Below are positions 55,237-64,000 of a stretch of 64,000 bases of DNA, in pieces. Origin of the DNA: Bacteroidales bacterium (GTDB lineage Bacteria > Bacteroidota > Bacteroidia > Bacteroidales > Marinilabiliaceae); contig JAFPZF010000029.1 in NCBI GenBank assembly GCA_017417385.1, forward strand, positions 75,953-139,952. Reading direction: 5' to 3'. Numbering within the stretch: the stretch's first letter is position 1; the number at the start of each line of letters is the position of its first letter. Made by a program: the position numbers and the translations under genes. The notes beneath the pieces are model-generated. The model had not been told where the DNA came from. It saw only the letters and a list, made by a program, of their open reading frames with translations, and did not search any database.

Positions 55237-57521
55237 GTCGTTATGCGTACATAGTCTTGGTTGTCCTGGCAGTCTTGATCCAGACAGGGTGCAGCGTCAC
55301 GAAGTATGTCGGGGAGGATGAACATCTGCTTGACAGGATTGAGATAAAGGGCGAGACGGGCCATGTCTCTACCGACGAGCTATCAGACTATGTACGTCAG
55401 CAGCCGAATTACCGTTTTTTACATTTGTGGCGCGTAGGGCTTGGGGTCTATAGCCTATCCTCAAAGCGTGAGAGCAACTTCGGTCTGTGGCTCCGGCGAA
55501 TAGGTACTGCGCCAGTGATATATGACGAGAAGTTGATGCACCGATCGAGCGAGCAGTTGCGTCTCTATCTGATATCTAAAGGATATTATGATGCGGAGGT
55601 GACAGACACGATGTATGAAGTTGCTCCGAAGCGGTGTAATGTCCAGTACAGGGTGAAGTCGGGCGACCTCTATAGGATTTCCTCGATCGCATATTCAGTT
55701 CCAGAAGGAGAGGTCGGTCAGATAATCATGTCAGACACCGTCCACAGTCTGCTGAAGGTCGGAGATGCGTTCGACAGCAACGTGCATGACGCAGAGCGAG
55801 CGAGGATTACGCGATTGATGCAGGAGCACGGCTACTATTCGTTCGGAAAGGACTTCGTATATTACGTGGCGGACAGTACGCGAGAGGCGCGGATGCTTGC
55901 AGACAGCATAGTCGTCGTCAATCCTCTCGGCGGAGCAGACAAGAGGACGCAGGTCCCGCATCGCAAGGCTGTCGTCGACGATGTGGAGCTGCTGATAGTC
56001 CCGACCGACGGAACGGCGAGGCAGATGCTCCAGGACACCGTCCGATTGAACATCCAGCAGGTGAGGCCGGGACTGAGTGTCAGGTTTCAGGGAGACAATC
56101 CGTTTGCAGACAGGGTGATGAAGAACTCGTGCTTCATACGGCCGGGCGAGATATACTGCCTCTCGGATGCCGAGTTGACACAGAGGCGGTTCAATTCTCT
56201 CAAGCCATTCAGGAGTGCGACATTCAGGTTCATGGATACAGACTCGGCGACGACGGCAATGTATGACGATTCGCTGAGTCACGTACATTGCGTAGGATTC
56301 TTGCAGACGAGAAACTCACAGAGTGTGGGCGTCGATCTCGAAGGAACCAACTCCAGCGGAAACCTCGGTGCTGCGGCGAGCATCAAGTATTCTCATGCGA
56401 ATATCTTTCATGGGGCGGAGGCGTTTTCCATAAAGTGGAGGATAGCGACGCAGCGACAGAGTGCGACGACAGGCAAGGAGGAGTTCTATACGCTGGAGAC
56501 AGGCGTGGAGACCTCGGTGACATTGCCAGCGATGTTGTTTCCGTACACGACAGAGCATTTCTACAAGCATCACAATCCCAACACGATGTTCACAGCCTCG
56601 TTTGACTATCAGCGAAGGCCGGAGTTTACGCGAACAGTCGTGGCATCGAGGATGGCGTACAACTGGTTTGGGTCGGTCTATGCTCAGCATACGTTCGTCC
56701 CGATCGAGTTGAACATAGTCAGCATACCGAACATAAGCGACAACTTCAAGAACTATATATCTGGCACATATTTGCAGCAGTCGTATACCGACCACTTCAT
56801 CATGAGTCTCGGGTATAGCTTCCTGTTCAACCAGCAGAGGGCGAGCCGCAACTCGGCGGGATGGTATTTCCGGTTTGGAGTCGAGACCGCGGGCAACATA
56901 CTCAATGCGCTGATCAAGGGAGAGGGCGAGGAGTTCAAGAGGGTCTGCAACATAAGATTTTCGCAGTATGTCAGGACCGAGAGCGAGATACGCTATCAGG
57001 CTGTCGATTTCCTCGACAACAACTTTGTCGTCCGACTGTTTGGAGGAGTTGGTGTCCCATACGGGAATTCTGCCATGCTTCCGTTCGAGAAACGCTTTTT
57101 TGCCGGGGGGGCGAACAGTGTCAGAGCCTGGCCTGTCAGGGGACTTGGACCGGGACGAGAGGTGTCGGACCGCAACTTGCGGTATCACAACCAGACGTCT
57201 GATATCAGGCTGGAGGGGAACGTCGAGTACCGATTCAAGATATTCTCGGCAATAGAGGGGGCTGCATTTGCAGATGCGGGGAACATCTGGGCACTGAAGC
57301 GCTCGTATAACAGCGAGGCGTCGCAGTTCTCACGAGACTTCTATAAAGAGATTGCTCTCGGTGCAGGACTCGGGATACGATTGAACTTCAACTACTTTAT
57401 CTTTAGAGTCGACGCGGCATACAGGCTCCACGACCCATCTGCCGAGCAGGAATGGGTAATCAGAAACAGATTTGACGGGAGCGACATAGCGTGGAATTTC
57501 GCTATCGGTTACCCATTCTAA
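55233..57521 (+). CDS. tamL: TamL-type BamA-like outer-membrane lipoprotein
   Basis: 762 residues. Starts with a lipoprotein signal and lipobox (LAVLIQTGC at the cleavage cysteine near residue 20), then POTRA domains (about 35-330; for example HLLDRIEIKGETGHVSTDELSDYVRQQ and LRLYLISKGYYDAEVTDTMY), and a barrel of the BamA/Omp85 superfamily (about 365-762) with ELNIVSIPNISDNF, FFAGGANSVRAWPVRGLGPG (the VRGY-like loop) and a C-terminal FAIGYPF. Lipidation distinguishes Bacteroidetes TamL from BamA and TamA; it is thought to work with TamB in envelope assembly. The start overlaps the yigZ stop by 4 bases. No tamB gene follows in the window. Confidence 0.92.
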   Translation: MSRYAYIVLVVLAVLIQTGCSVTKYVGEDEHLLDRIEIKGETGHVSTDELSDYVRQQPNYRFLHLWRVGLGVYSLSSKRESNFGLWLRRIGTAPVIYDEKLMHRSSEQLRLYLISKGYYDAEVTDTMYEVAPKRCNVQYRVKSGDLYRISSIAYSVPEGEVGQIIMSDTVHSLLKVGDAFDSNVHDAERARITRLMQEHGYYSFGKDFVYYVADSTREARMLADSIVVVNPLGGADKRTQVPHRKAVVDDVELLIVPTDGTARQMLQDTVRLNIQQVRPGLSVRFQGDNPFADRVMKNSCFIRPGEIYCLSDAELTQRRFNSLKPFRSATFRFMDTDSATTAMYDDSLSHVHCVGFLQTRNSQSVGVDLEGTNSSGNLGAAASIKYSHANIFHGAEAFSIKWRIATQRQSATTGKEEFYTLETGVETSVTLPAMLFPYTTEHFYKHHNPNTMFTASFDYQRRPEFTRTVVASRMAYNWFGSVYAQHTFVPIELNIVSIPNISDNFKNYISGTYLQQSYTDHFIMSLGYSFLFNQQRASRNSAGWYFRFGVETAGNILNALIKGEGEEFKRVCNIRFSQYVRTESEIRYQAVDFLDNNFVVRLFGGVGVPYGNSAMLPFEKRFFAGGANSVRAWPVRGLGPGREVSDRNLRYHNQTSDIRLEGNVEYRFKIFSAIEGAAFADAGNIWALKRSYNSEASQFSRDFYKEIALGAGLGIRLNFNYFIFRVDAAYRLHDPSAEQEWVIRNRFDGSDIAWNFAIGYPF

Positions 57522-57534
57522 GAGAGACAAAAAA

Positions 57535-57565
57535 GGTAGGAGCCAAGAGACCCCTACCTTTTTCA
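57535..57565. terminator. Bidirectional terminator between tamL and the beta-helix gene
   Basis: GGTAGG (57535-57540) pairs with CCTACC (57553-57558) and the stem is flanked by AAAAAA on one side and TTTTTC on the other, so it works on both strands. It ends two converging genes. Confidence 0.8.
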
Positions 57566-57578
57566 CCATATCCAGATC

Positions 57579-59369
57579 TTATTTCAAGAAATTCAGACCA
57601 GCCTTAGTACGGACGGAGTCGGCGACATGAGGGCCGTTGTTCTCCCATGTGTTGCCGGGTCCGTTGGAGTTCTTCAGATACTTCTCGACAGGAGTCCAGT
57701 TGTTCTTAACAGATATGCCGCTGCTACCCTCGTCGGTGTAGAGGTAGAACCAGTGATGAGGGTCGTGGACGTAGGAGGGACTGTAGATGTCGTGGACGGC
57801 ATTGAACTCGACAGAGGAGTGAGGTTGCGAGCCGAGCGTGTAGATGCCAGCCGTGTCGTACATGTGCTTGGCGTAGTGGTGGATATTATTCCCGACGACC
57901 TTGTTGTTAGCCATCGTCGAAGGCTGCTGATTCCATCCCCAGCCGAGGCTTATGCCAGTATAAGACACCTCTGAAATCTCATTGGCGACGATATTGATGT
58001 CGCGGACGTAGAGGGCGCAGATGCCGACCGTCCCCCAGTCCTCGTTGGAGACATCCGTTATGACATTCTGACTGATAGTCAGACGCTTGCAAGTCTCCCT
58101 CCTGTCGAAAGGCTCGAAAGGCAGATGAGCCTCGTGGAACTCGCCGCCACAGCTACCGGCCATGATGCCGTTGCCGCCACAGTCGCGGACCGTGCAGCCA
58201 TCGACGAGACAGTCGGACGTGAAAGTACCGAAGTCGATGCCAGTCGAGGCGCAATGCTCGACAGTGCAGCCCTTGAAGGAGACGGAGTTGGCGCAGGAGA
58301 CCTTGATAGCAGCCTCTGGACGGCCGACCCATCCCTGGTTGTCGAGACCATGGTCACCATTGGGACGGCGGATCTGAGGGCGAATCTTGTAGGCCTCCGT
58401 CATGAACATGCCAGCCTGAAGGGGGGCGTGCCCCAGAAGACTAGGACGGAGCCAGGAGGCGTGGCTGAACGTGACGCCCGATATCTCGACATTCTCGACG
58501 GGGCGGTCTGGAGTGCCAGAGATGACAAGCACATTCTCCAGGGCGGGGGCGAAGACCTCGGCGCGACTCATATTCTCGCCGTGGCGGGGCATATAGAAGA
58601 CGCGTTCAGCCTTCTCGTCGAGCCACCACTCGCCGGGGTTGTCGAGAAGCACCTTGGCGTTGGTCAGGTAGAAAGGCGAGTTGTGGCCATCCGACGTCAC
58701 CATAGGGGAGGGCCAGGGGTGCATAAAGTGGACGTGACTCTCAGGATTGAGGAAAGAGACGGCGGCGCTGTCTCCCTTGATACGGATACTCTTGACACGG
58801 AGGTTGGCGACGCACCACATCTCGTGGAGGACCATCTCGACGCCGTCGATGCCGGCGACCTTCTTGACCGACTTGGCGGGGACGTAGATGATACCATTCT
58901 TCTTGTCGACCGAGCGGATGCGAGCCATCTGCTCGAAGTCCGCAACGTCGCGAGCGCGGTCGGCCTTAGCACCGTTGACCCATAGCTGGCGGAAGAGCAG
59001 GGGGCGGCCGTTGAAGCGTGGAACGGGGGCGGACCACAGTTTGCCATCCTTCTTCCAGCCCGTGATACGAACGCCGCCGCTGATAGTCACATTGCCGTCG
59101 GCGGTGATAGTAGTGTTGTTGTCCTCGGGGCGGATGATGACGGGAGAAGAGAGGAGGTAGGTGCCTGCCTTCAGAGAGATGACAGCCTTGTCGGCCTCGC
59201 CATGGAGACGGGCGAGACGGGCCTCCTGAAGGGCGTTCTCGATAGAAAACTCGCCAGGCTCGACAGCGATAGTCTTAGTCTGAGCAAGTGATGGGGCTGT
59301 CGGGCAGAGGAGAAGTAGAGCGAGAGGAAGGAGTGAGGGAAGGCGTCTTAGACGATGATATAATGACAT
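57579..59369 (-). CDS. Secreted right-handed beta-helix protein
   Basis: 596 residues from MSLYHRLRRLPSLLPLALLLL at 59369; the frame begins at 59414, inside the terminator of the upstream gene, so the shorter start is preferred. Signal peptide to about residue 28. The N-terminus (VEPGEFSIENALQEARLAR, ISLKAGTYLLSSPVIIRPEDN) and the many beta-helix rungs (VSFKGCTVEHCASTGIDF, CLVDGCTVRDCGGNGIMAG, VGNNIHHYAKHMYDTAGIYTLG) identify a pectin-lyase fold. Similar proteins act on plant or host glycans; the exact activity cannot be read. It precedes no other gene on this strand and follows GH127 across a terminator. Confidence 0.85.
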   Translation of the reverse strand: MSLYHRLRRLPSLLPLALLLLCPTAPSLAQTKTIAVEPGEFSIENALQEARLARLHGEADKAVISLKAGTYLLSSPVIIRPEDNNTTITADGNVTISGGVRITGWKKDGKLWSAPVPRFNGRPLLFRQLWVNGAKADRARDVADFEQMARIRSVDKKNGIIYVPAKSVKKVAGIDGVEMVLHEMWCVANLRVKSIRIKGDSAAVSFLNPESHVHFMHPWPSPMVTSDGHNSPFYLTNAKVLLDNPGEWWLDEKAERVFYMPRHGENMSRAEVFAPALENVLVISGTPDRPVENVEISGVTFSHASWLRPSLLGHAPLQAGMFMTEAYKIRPQIRRPNGDHGLDNQGWVGRPEAAIKVSCANSVSFKGCTVEHCASTGIDFGTFTSDCLVDGCTVRDCGGNGIMAGSCGGEFHEAHLPFEPFDRRETCKRLTISQNVITDVSNEDWGTVGICALYVRDINIVANEISEVSYTGISLGWGWNQQPSTMANNKVVGNNIHHYAKHMYDTAGIYTLGSQPHSSVEFNAVHDIYSPSYVHDPHHWFYLYTDEGSSGISVKNNWTPVEKYLKNSNGPGNTWENNGPHVADSVRTKAGLNFLK

Positions 59370-59410
59370 TTGAATTGCTTCGTAAATAGTTACTGAACGA
59401 TATAGAAAAA

Positions 59411-59444
59411 GCATTAGAACAGCGTCCGAAGACCGTTCTAATGC
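59411..59444 (-). terminator. Intrinsic terminator of the GH127 gene
   Basis: GCATTAGAAC (59411-59420) and GTTCTAATGC (59435-59444) form a 10-bp stem. On the minus strand the inner GTC-TTCG-GAC gives a tetraloop, and TTTTT follows (59406-59410). A strong intrinsic terminator. Confidence 0.85.
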
Positions 59445-59456
59445 TCATGATATACT

Positions 59457-61601
59457 TTAGTGGAGGCCGAGAGGCATCCAGACCGTCATCTCGCTCTTGC
59501 CACGATTGCCATAGGCGTAGTAAGGGATGAGACGAATCTTCTTCTTGGAGACAGAAGTCTCCACATTGCGGTAGAGCGTCCCATGCCAGTCCTTCTCGGC
59601 GCGGACAATCACCTCAGTCTCGAGGGCGACGACAGAACTGCCGTCGATACGGACCTCGACAGGGGTGAACACAGCGTCGACAGGGATCACGATGTCGTCG
59701 ATAGGCGTCCCGTCGAGGTCTTGCGACTCGGCGCAGTAGACGATAGGACCACGGACGACAGCCACCTGGCCACGGCTCTCCTCAACGAGCGGGTTAGCCT
59801 CTACGAGGCGAGCGTTCATAGCGAGATTCAGTTCGATGACGTCGCCAGCCTTCCACTTACGCTTGACAGACAGATAGCTGCCGCTCACGACATCGACAGG
59901 GGAGCCGTTGACAGAGCAGGTAGAGCCCTCCGCCCAAGCCGGTATGCGGAGAGAGAAGGCGAAGACGCCCTGCTGAGCCTTATCCAGTTTCTTAGCCTTC
60001 TTGCCCTTGAGAGGGACAATCTTGTCGATATAGAGTTTCACGTTGCCGTCCCAGGGGTAGGCAGTCTTCTGCGTCAGGTAGACCTCGCCAATGCCGTCGA
60101 CAGAGACCTTAGCGGAGTTGGCGCCATAGATATTGACGAACACAGTTCTCTCGGCAGACTTCTCGCCAACGCTATAGGCGTAGTTCTGAGTCTGGCAGAG
60201 AGTACGGAGAGTGTTAGGCGGGCAGCAGAAGCAGCTGATATACTCCTGGCGCTCCTTAGGCCAGCGAAGTTTGTAGGGAAGGTCATTGGAGAGGCGCATA
60301 GGGTTCGTGTAGAGATATCGCTTAGCGTCGAGGGAGATTCCGCTGAGGATACTGTTGTAGAGACAAGTCTCGACGATGTCGGCGTACTTAGCGTCGGCGG
60401 TAGCAGTCAGCATACGCCAGTTGAAGAGCATATTGCCGATGTTGGCGCAGGTCTCGTTGTGAGCAGTCGAGTGAGGCAGCTGGAAAGGGCGGCCGAAGCT
60501 CTGGTGAACCTTCTGGATACTATCCGGGACGTAGTTAGTGCCGTCTGGCGACGTCCCGTCGTAGAGGGCGCCACAGCCGCCAGTGATATACATCTTGCGG
60601 TGCGTGATGTCGTCCCAGATAGAGAGGAGGTTTTTCATAAGCTGGTCCTCCCCCTTCTCGATGTAGAGGTCGGCGACGCCGGCGTAGAGGTAGGTTGAGC
60701 GTACGGCGTGTCCCATAGCCTGGTATTGCTGGCGGAAGGGCACGCGGTCCTGATTGTCGTCAGTGCCGTTCTCGACCATGCCACGGATGTCGATAAGGTG
60801 CTGAGCGAGGTCGAGATACTTCTTGTCTCCCGTCTCGCGGTAGAGCTCGGCGATAGCCATATAGTGGCTAGGGCAGATAGCGTTGCGAGCCAGTTCGTCG
60901 CTTGCGCGGTTGTAGAATTCGATAAGGAAGTCGGCAGCCTTGACGCCGGCGTTGAAGAGCGTAGATTTGCCCGTCGCGCGGCGGTGGACGATGCCGGCCG
61001 TGATAAGGTGACCGAGGTTGTAGGTCTCGAAGTTGAGGCGGTTGCCGAAGGCGCCGTCGGAGGCGGTGCCTGTAGCAGTCCCGATGACCGTAGCGTCCTT
61101 CTCGTCGGACTTCTGCGCCTTACGCTTATTCAGTTCGGCGATTACGACCGGTGTGTGGATATATCCGTCTGGTCTCTGACTCTTGACGACGCAGCCGATG
61201 AAGCGGTCCATAATCTTGTCGAGTTCCGGGTCGTGGTTGACAGCGTAGACCGAGGCTACGGCCTCGAGCCACTTGTACATATCGCCGTCGTGGAAAGGAG
61301 GGCCGTGGTGGACGCCTTCCTTCTCGCCGCTAGCGATGAGGAAGTTGTTGAAGCCCTTGCCCTTGTCGGACTGCCAGGTCTTCCACATGTTGAGGACTCC
61401 GTTGGTGCTAAGAGCGTTGAAGCGTTCGGACCAGAAGCCGTCGGTCCAGGCGACGCTACCCATAGGGAGGGAAGTCATCAGAGCGTATTGGCTGGCGTGA
61501 GTGTCAGTCAGGCCCTTGCTGTTGTCTTGAGCGTAGGCGGCGATAGAAAGAGAGATGGCCGTTGCGCAAGATAAGATGTAAGATTGTCTCACGTTGTACA
61601 T
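59457..61601 (-). CDS. GH127 beta-L-arabinofuranosidase (DUF1680)
   Basis: 714 residues with a signal peptide (SYILSCATAISLSIAAYAQ). The (alpha/alpha)6 catalytic domain is about 45-520. AHNETCANIGNMLFNWRM holds the acid/base glutamate and a zinc cysteine; ISCFCCPPNTLR (about 450-462) holds the cysteines, one of them the nucleophile in the characterised enzyme HypBA1. Beta-sandwich domains follow (about 530-714). The family removes terminal beta-L-arabinofuranose from arabinan side chains and hydroxyproline-linked glycans. A full promoter (TTTG-N20-TATAATTG) precedes it. It is separated from the beta-helix gene by a terminator. Confidence 0.95.
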   Translation of the reverse strand: MYNVRQSYILSCATAISLSIAAYAQDNSKGLTDTHASQYALMTSLPMGSVAWTDGFWSERFNALSTNGVLNMWKTWQSDKGKGFNNFLIASGEKEGVHHGPPFHDGDMYKWLEAVASVYAVNHDPELDKIMDRFIGCVVKSQRPDGYIHTPVVIAELNKRKAQKSDEKDATVIGTATGTASDGAFGNRLNFETYNLGHLITAGIVHRRATGKSTLFNAGVKAADFLIEFYNRASDELARNAICPSHYMAIAELYRETGDKKYLDLAQHLIDIRGMVENGTDDNQDRVPFRQQYQAMGHAVRSTYLYAGVADLYIEKGEDQLMKNLLSIWDDITHRKMYITGGCGALYDGTSPDGTNYVPDSIQKVHQSFGRPFQLPHSTAHNETCANIGNMLFNWRMLTATADAKYADIVETCLYNSILSGISLDAKRYLYTNPMRLSNDLPYKLRWPKERQEYISCFCCPPNTLRTLCQTQNYAYSVGEKSAERTVFVNIYGANSAKVSVDGIGEVYLTQKTAYPWDGNVKLYIDKIVPLKGKKAKKLDKAQQGVFAFSLRIPAWAEGSTCSVNGSPVDVVSGSYLSVKRKWKAGDVIELNLAMNARLVEANPLVEESRGQVAVVRGPIVYCAESQDLDGTPIDDIVIPVDAVFTPVEVRIDGSSVVALETEVIVRAEKDWHGTLYRNVETSVSKKKIRLIPYYAYGNRGKSEMTVWMPLGLH

Positions 61602-61657
61602 ATAATGAATGATGAATAGGGGAGGGTGCTAAGCCGTTTTGGGTGGATTAGCGAGTG

Positions 61658-61689
61658 CAATTATAGTAAGAAAAACTGTCATGGTCAAA
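61658..61689 (-). promoter_or_regulatory. Promoter of the GH127 gene
   Basis: On the minus strand TTTG (61686-61689), 20 bases, TATAATTG (61658-61665; one mismatch to TAnnTTTG). Leader to the ATG at 61601 is about 50 bases. Confidence 0.65.
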
Positions 61690-62110
61690 TCATAGAGGGT
61701 TGAATTGTGGAATTACTGCTAAGGATAGGTATAAGATCCGATGTAGATAGGTAGTGGTAAGCATGAAGATACGATAATCGTGCGAGAGGGCGCATGGAAT
61801 AAGGGATTGCGGAGGTCTAATCCAATTAGCAATTAGCAATGAGCAATGTGCAATGTGCAATGAGAAACTAGTGTCAGGTCTAATACAAGGCTAACCCAAT
61901 TAGGAATGAGGAATTAGGAAAGAGGGAGGCGGAGAGGTCGGAGGGGAACGGAGGATAAAGAGAGAGGAGGATTAGTGCATTACCAATTAGGAATGAGGAT
62001 TGAGGGTGGCGGAGAGGTCGGATGTTGCTTTAGGGTAGGTTCAAGGTAGGTTTGAGGTAGGTTGAGGAGAAGTTGTGGACATGGAGGGGCGGAAAATGGC
62101 AAAGAGGACG
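61690..62110. repeat. Non-coding region rich in dispersed repeats
   Basis: No gene is supported between GH127 and tRNA-Asp. 61760-61810 repeats 10101-10151 (GCATGAAGATACGA ... GGGCGCATGGA ... AAGGGATTGC). 61813-61920 and 61975-62002 contain several CTAATCCAATTAG and AATTAGGAATGAGGAATTAG pieces. 62035-62066 holds three GTAGGTTTGAG 11-mers as at 28168-28222, and the following bases to about 62110 partly match those after the 28-kb copy. 62110-62224 is unremarkable purine-rich DNA. Confidence 0.65.
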
Positions 62111-62224
62111 AGTCGGAGGGGTGGAAGAAGGGTCGAAGAGGGGTTGATGGAGGGGTTGAAAGGGTGGGAAAGAGACGAAAAAGCGAGAAAAGTGTCAGAA
62201 AAGAAAGAAAAAAGTGCGTTTGGT

Positions 62225-62255
62225 ATTGCAGAGAAGTTTTTTTGTCGTAAATTTG
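62225..62255 (+). promoter_or_regulatory. Promoter of tRNA-Asp
   Basis: ATTG (62225-62228; three of four bases of TTTG), 19 bases, TAAATTTG (62248-62255; perfect -7). Transcription would begin near 62262, about 85 bases before the tRNA. A small hairpin CTACTC-ATGG-GAGTAG (62317-62332) lies in the leader and could mark 5' processing. Confidence 0.65.
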
Positions 62256-62346
62256 CACTCGCAAAACGGGAAGAAACACGTTTTACGGCGCACATTGCAA
62301 GTTTGACTGAAAGCTACTACTCATGGGAGTAGAAGTTGACAACGAT

Positions 62347-62423
62347 GGTGGGGTAGTTCAGTTGGTTAGAATACATGCCTGTCACGCATGGGGTCGCGAG
62401 TTCGAGCCTCGTCCTCACCGCCA
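62347..62423 (+). tRNA. tRNA-Asp (anticodon GTC)
   Basis: Cloverleaf read directly: acceptor GGTGGGG/CCTCACC (one G-T wobble), D arm GTTCAGTTGGTTAGAAT, anticodon stem CATGC/GCATG with loop CTGTCAC (anticodon GTC), T arm GCGAG-TTCGAGC-CTCGT, discriminator G and encoded CCA (62421-62423). Decodes aspartate GAC/GAT codons. It is followed by its own terminator. Confidence 0.97.
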
Positions 62424-62426
62424 AGA

Positions 62427-62455
62427 AACTTTCTCGGTCGAGGAAGTTACTTTTT
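62427..62455 (+). terminator. Intrinsic terminator after tRNA-Asp
   Basis: AACTTTCTCG (62427-62436) pairs with CGAGGAAGTT (62439-62448) with one wobble; TTTTT follows at 62451-62455. Confidence 0.8.
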
Positions 62456-62530
62456 CCACAAGCAAAAACGGTTAGAAAATTATTCTGTTGCGAGGCAGTA
62501 AAGCTAGTAGCGGAATTAACAAAAAAGTTA

Positions 62531-62538
62531 TATATTTG
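62531..62538 (+). promoter_or_regulatory. rho promoter -7 element
   Basis: TATATTTG matches TAnnTTTG; the transcript leader would be about 85 bases to the rho ATG at 62629. No -33 TTTG at the expected distance. No other feature in the 205-base gap. Confidence 0.55.
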
Positions 62539-62628
62539 CAGCCGTTGAATTTTCCCTAAAAAATACGAGATATTCCAGTCGGGTGTGACGCCTACGATAG
62601 TTGCAACCCTCACGAAAAATAAAAGCTG

Positions 62629-64000
62629 ATGTATACAGAAGAAAGTCTGAACGGAAAGCAGCTGCCAGAGTTGCGAGAGATAGCAAAGGAACTTGGTATC
62701 AAAAGGTTGGACCTCTACAAGAAGAAGGAGTTAGTAGCCAAGATTGTAGAGGTCTCGGCATCGAGTGCAGCGGAGCAGTCGTCGGCGAAGGTCGAAAGTT
62801 CGTCAGAGTCGGAGGTCAAGGCACCGACCGTCAAGAGTTCGGGGCTGACGCCAGAGGAGAAGGAGGCGCTAATAGCAAAGGCGTTCAGCAGTCTCAAGCA
62901 CAATGACGAGGATGACGAGGCGAGGGAGCAGCCTGTGCCTGTCAGGAAGCAGCGTCAGAGGGTGCAGGTGACGAAGCACACATCGCAGAATGCGAAGGAC
63001 TGGAACAAGGAGAATGGTGCTCCAGCGGTCACGAACTACGTCAGTGTCGATGAGCCGGAGCAGTCGGAAGAGCCGAAGATGCAGAGCCTCGGGGACATGA
63101 TAGGCGCGGCGATGCAGCAGGCAGAGGAGAAGACGGCCGAGACGTCGATGTATGATGAAGTAGTCGAGCCAGTCGAGCGCAGGCCATATAACAATCAGAA
63201 TCAGAGGCGCGGGGAGGACAATCAGAGGTATAATCAGAACACACGTCCGACCTACAATTTCGATCATGTCATCAAGACAGAGGGCGTCATGGAGTTGATG
63301 CCAGAGGGCTATGGATTCCTAAGGTCGTCGGACTACAACTATCTCAGTTCGCCGGACGACGTATATGTCACGCAGAACCTGATACGCAGTTATGGACTGC
63401 GGACGGGAGACACAGTCTCGGGCTTCATACGTCCGCCGCGAGAGGGGGAGAAGTTCTTCCCGCTGGTCACCGTAGATGCCATCAACGGAAAGAATCCGGA
63501 GCAGATCAGAGACAGGCAGCTATTTGAGAACCTGACGCCGATATTTGCAGACGAGAAGTTCAAGTTGTCGCAGGGTCCGAAGGCGAACGTCAGCACGAGG
63601 ATCGTCGATCTCTTTGCGCCGATAGGCAAGGGACAGCGTGGTCTGATCGTAGCACAGCCGAAGACCGGCAAGACAGTCCTCTTGAAGGACATAGCTAACG
63701 TCATAGCCGACAATCATCCGGAGGTGTATCTGATAATCCTCCTGATAGACGAGCGACCGGAGGAGGTGACCGACATGCAGAGGTCAGTTAGAGCGGAGGT
63801 CATAGCGTCGACATTTGACGAGCCGGCGGAGAGGCACGTGAAGGTAGCAAACATAGTCCTCGAGAAGGCGAAGCGGATGGTAGAGTGTGGTCATGACGTC
63901 GTCATATTGCTTGACTCAATCACGAGGCTTGCGAGGGCGTACAACACCGTCTCGCCGGCATCTGGTAAAGTGTTGACAGGCGGTGTCGATGCAAATGCAT
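62629..64000 (+). CDS. rho: Transcription termination factor Rho, 3' end beyond window
   Basis: 457 residues are present. Rho_N helical domain at about 5-40 ([31 protein letters not shown]). It is followed by a 150-residue low-complexity insertion rich in Glu, Gln, Asn and Arg (about 45-200) as seen in Bacteroidetes Rho, the RNA-binding cold-shock domain ([15 protein letters not shown] near 222), and the ATPase core: [29 protein letters not shown] (P-loop), [17 protein letters not shown] (Walker B region) and [15 protein letters not shown]. The frame is open to the right edge, where it breaks off in LTGGVDANA of the Q-loop. Rho terminates untranslated transcripts as a hexameric RNA helicase. 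Confidence 0.96.
   Translation, partial: MYTEESLNGKQLPELREIAKELGIKRLDLYKKKELVAKIVEVSASSAAEQSSAKVESSSESEVKAPTVKSSGLTPEEKEALIAKAFSSLKHNDEDDEAREQPVPVRKQRQRVQVTKHTSQNAKDWNKENGAPAVTNYVSVDEPEQSEEPKMQSLGDMIGAAMQQAEEKTAETSMYDEVVEPVERRPYNNQNQRRGEDNQRYNQNTRPTYNFDHVIKTEGVMELMPEGYGFLRSSDYNYLSSPDDVYVTQNLIRSYGLRTGDTVSGFIRPPREGEKFFPLVTVDAINGKNPEQIRDRQLFENLTPIFADEKFKLSQGPKANVSTRIVDLFAPIGKGQRGLIVAQPKTGKTVLLKDIANVIADNHPEVYLIILLIDERPEEVTDMQRSVRAEVIASTFDEPAERHVKVANIVLEKAKRMVECGHDVVILLDSITRLARAYNTVSPASGKVLTGGVDANA

Noticed and set aside
62317-62613. 98-residue minus-strand frame covering tRNA-Asp
   Set aside because: It is the reverse reading of the tRNA and its terminator, a well-known type of spurious annotation.

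Overview
The window reads as a chromosomal segment of a Bacteroidales bacterium, probably Prevotella-like. Evidence: several genes are preceded by Bacteroidetes-type promoters (TTTG, about 20 bases, then TAnnTTTG). There is a lipoprotein BamA paralogue of the TamL type, a TonB-dependent receptor, GH78 and GH127 glycosidases, a short-form phosphotransacetylase with acetate kinase, and a Rho factor with a long N-terminal insertion. I cannot fix the genus from sequence alone. Ordinary genes favour the isoleucine codon ATA while highly expressed genes favour ATC.

Layout. 1-5142 (minus): plant cell-wall glycan genes (GH78 alpha-L-rhamnosidase cut by the left edge, a small membrane protein, a large beta-helix protein). 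5203-9849 (minus): nadD-gmk-yicC, then ackA and pta, which are separated by a strong terminator. 9850-17760: an accessory island with intergenic repeats, an AbiE-type toxin-antitoxin operon with a palindromic operator, and a single-chain Type ISP restriction-modification enzyme. 17765-23389 (minus): nadK, mpl, a flippase-like membrane protein, a cysteine-motif protein, an HD hydrolase, hisIE and hisF. 23543-26876: a 550-bp direct duplication of part of a metallo-beta-lactamase-fold gene flanking an AAA-ATPase/PD-(D/E)XK gene and a broken secreted-protein gene; then corA. 28491-36009 (plus): K+/H+ antiporter, HAD phosphatase, TonB receptor, an ECF-like sigma factor, a structured direct repeat, Hpt and STAS proteins and an unknown. 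36021-50875 (minus): recQ, an FAD protein, a GH10-like hydrolase, ysxC, a tandem pair of TPR-SpoIIE proteins (one apparently catalytically dead), ispE, a DUF4129-DUF4350 fusion and a SpoIIM-like protein. 51058-57521 (plus): an RDD protein and an envelope operon of patatin-BamA, YigZ and TamL. 57579-61601 (minus): a beta-helix protein and a GH127 beta-L-arabinofuranosidase. 62347 to the end: tRNA-Asp and rho (cut by the right edge).

How it fits together. The glycan genes at the two ends suggest pectin side-chain use (rhamnose, arabinose), though no SusC/SusD pair is visible. The most interesting signalling material is the STAS, Hpt and two SpoIIE-domain proteins, which look like parts of a partner-switching circuit in which one phosphatase has lost its metal-binding aspartates. 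Several intergenic regions carry members of shared, apparently non-coding repeat families, two of which bracket the AbiE operon.
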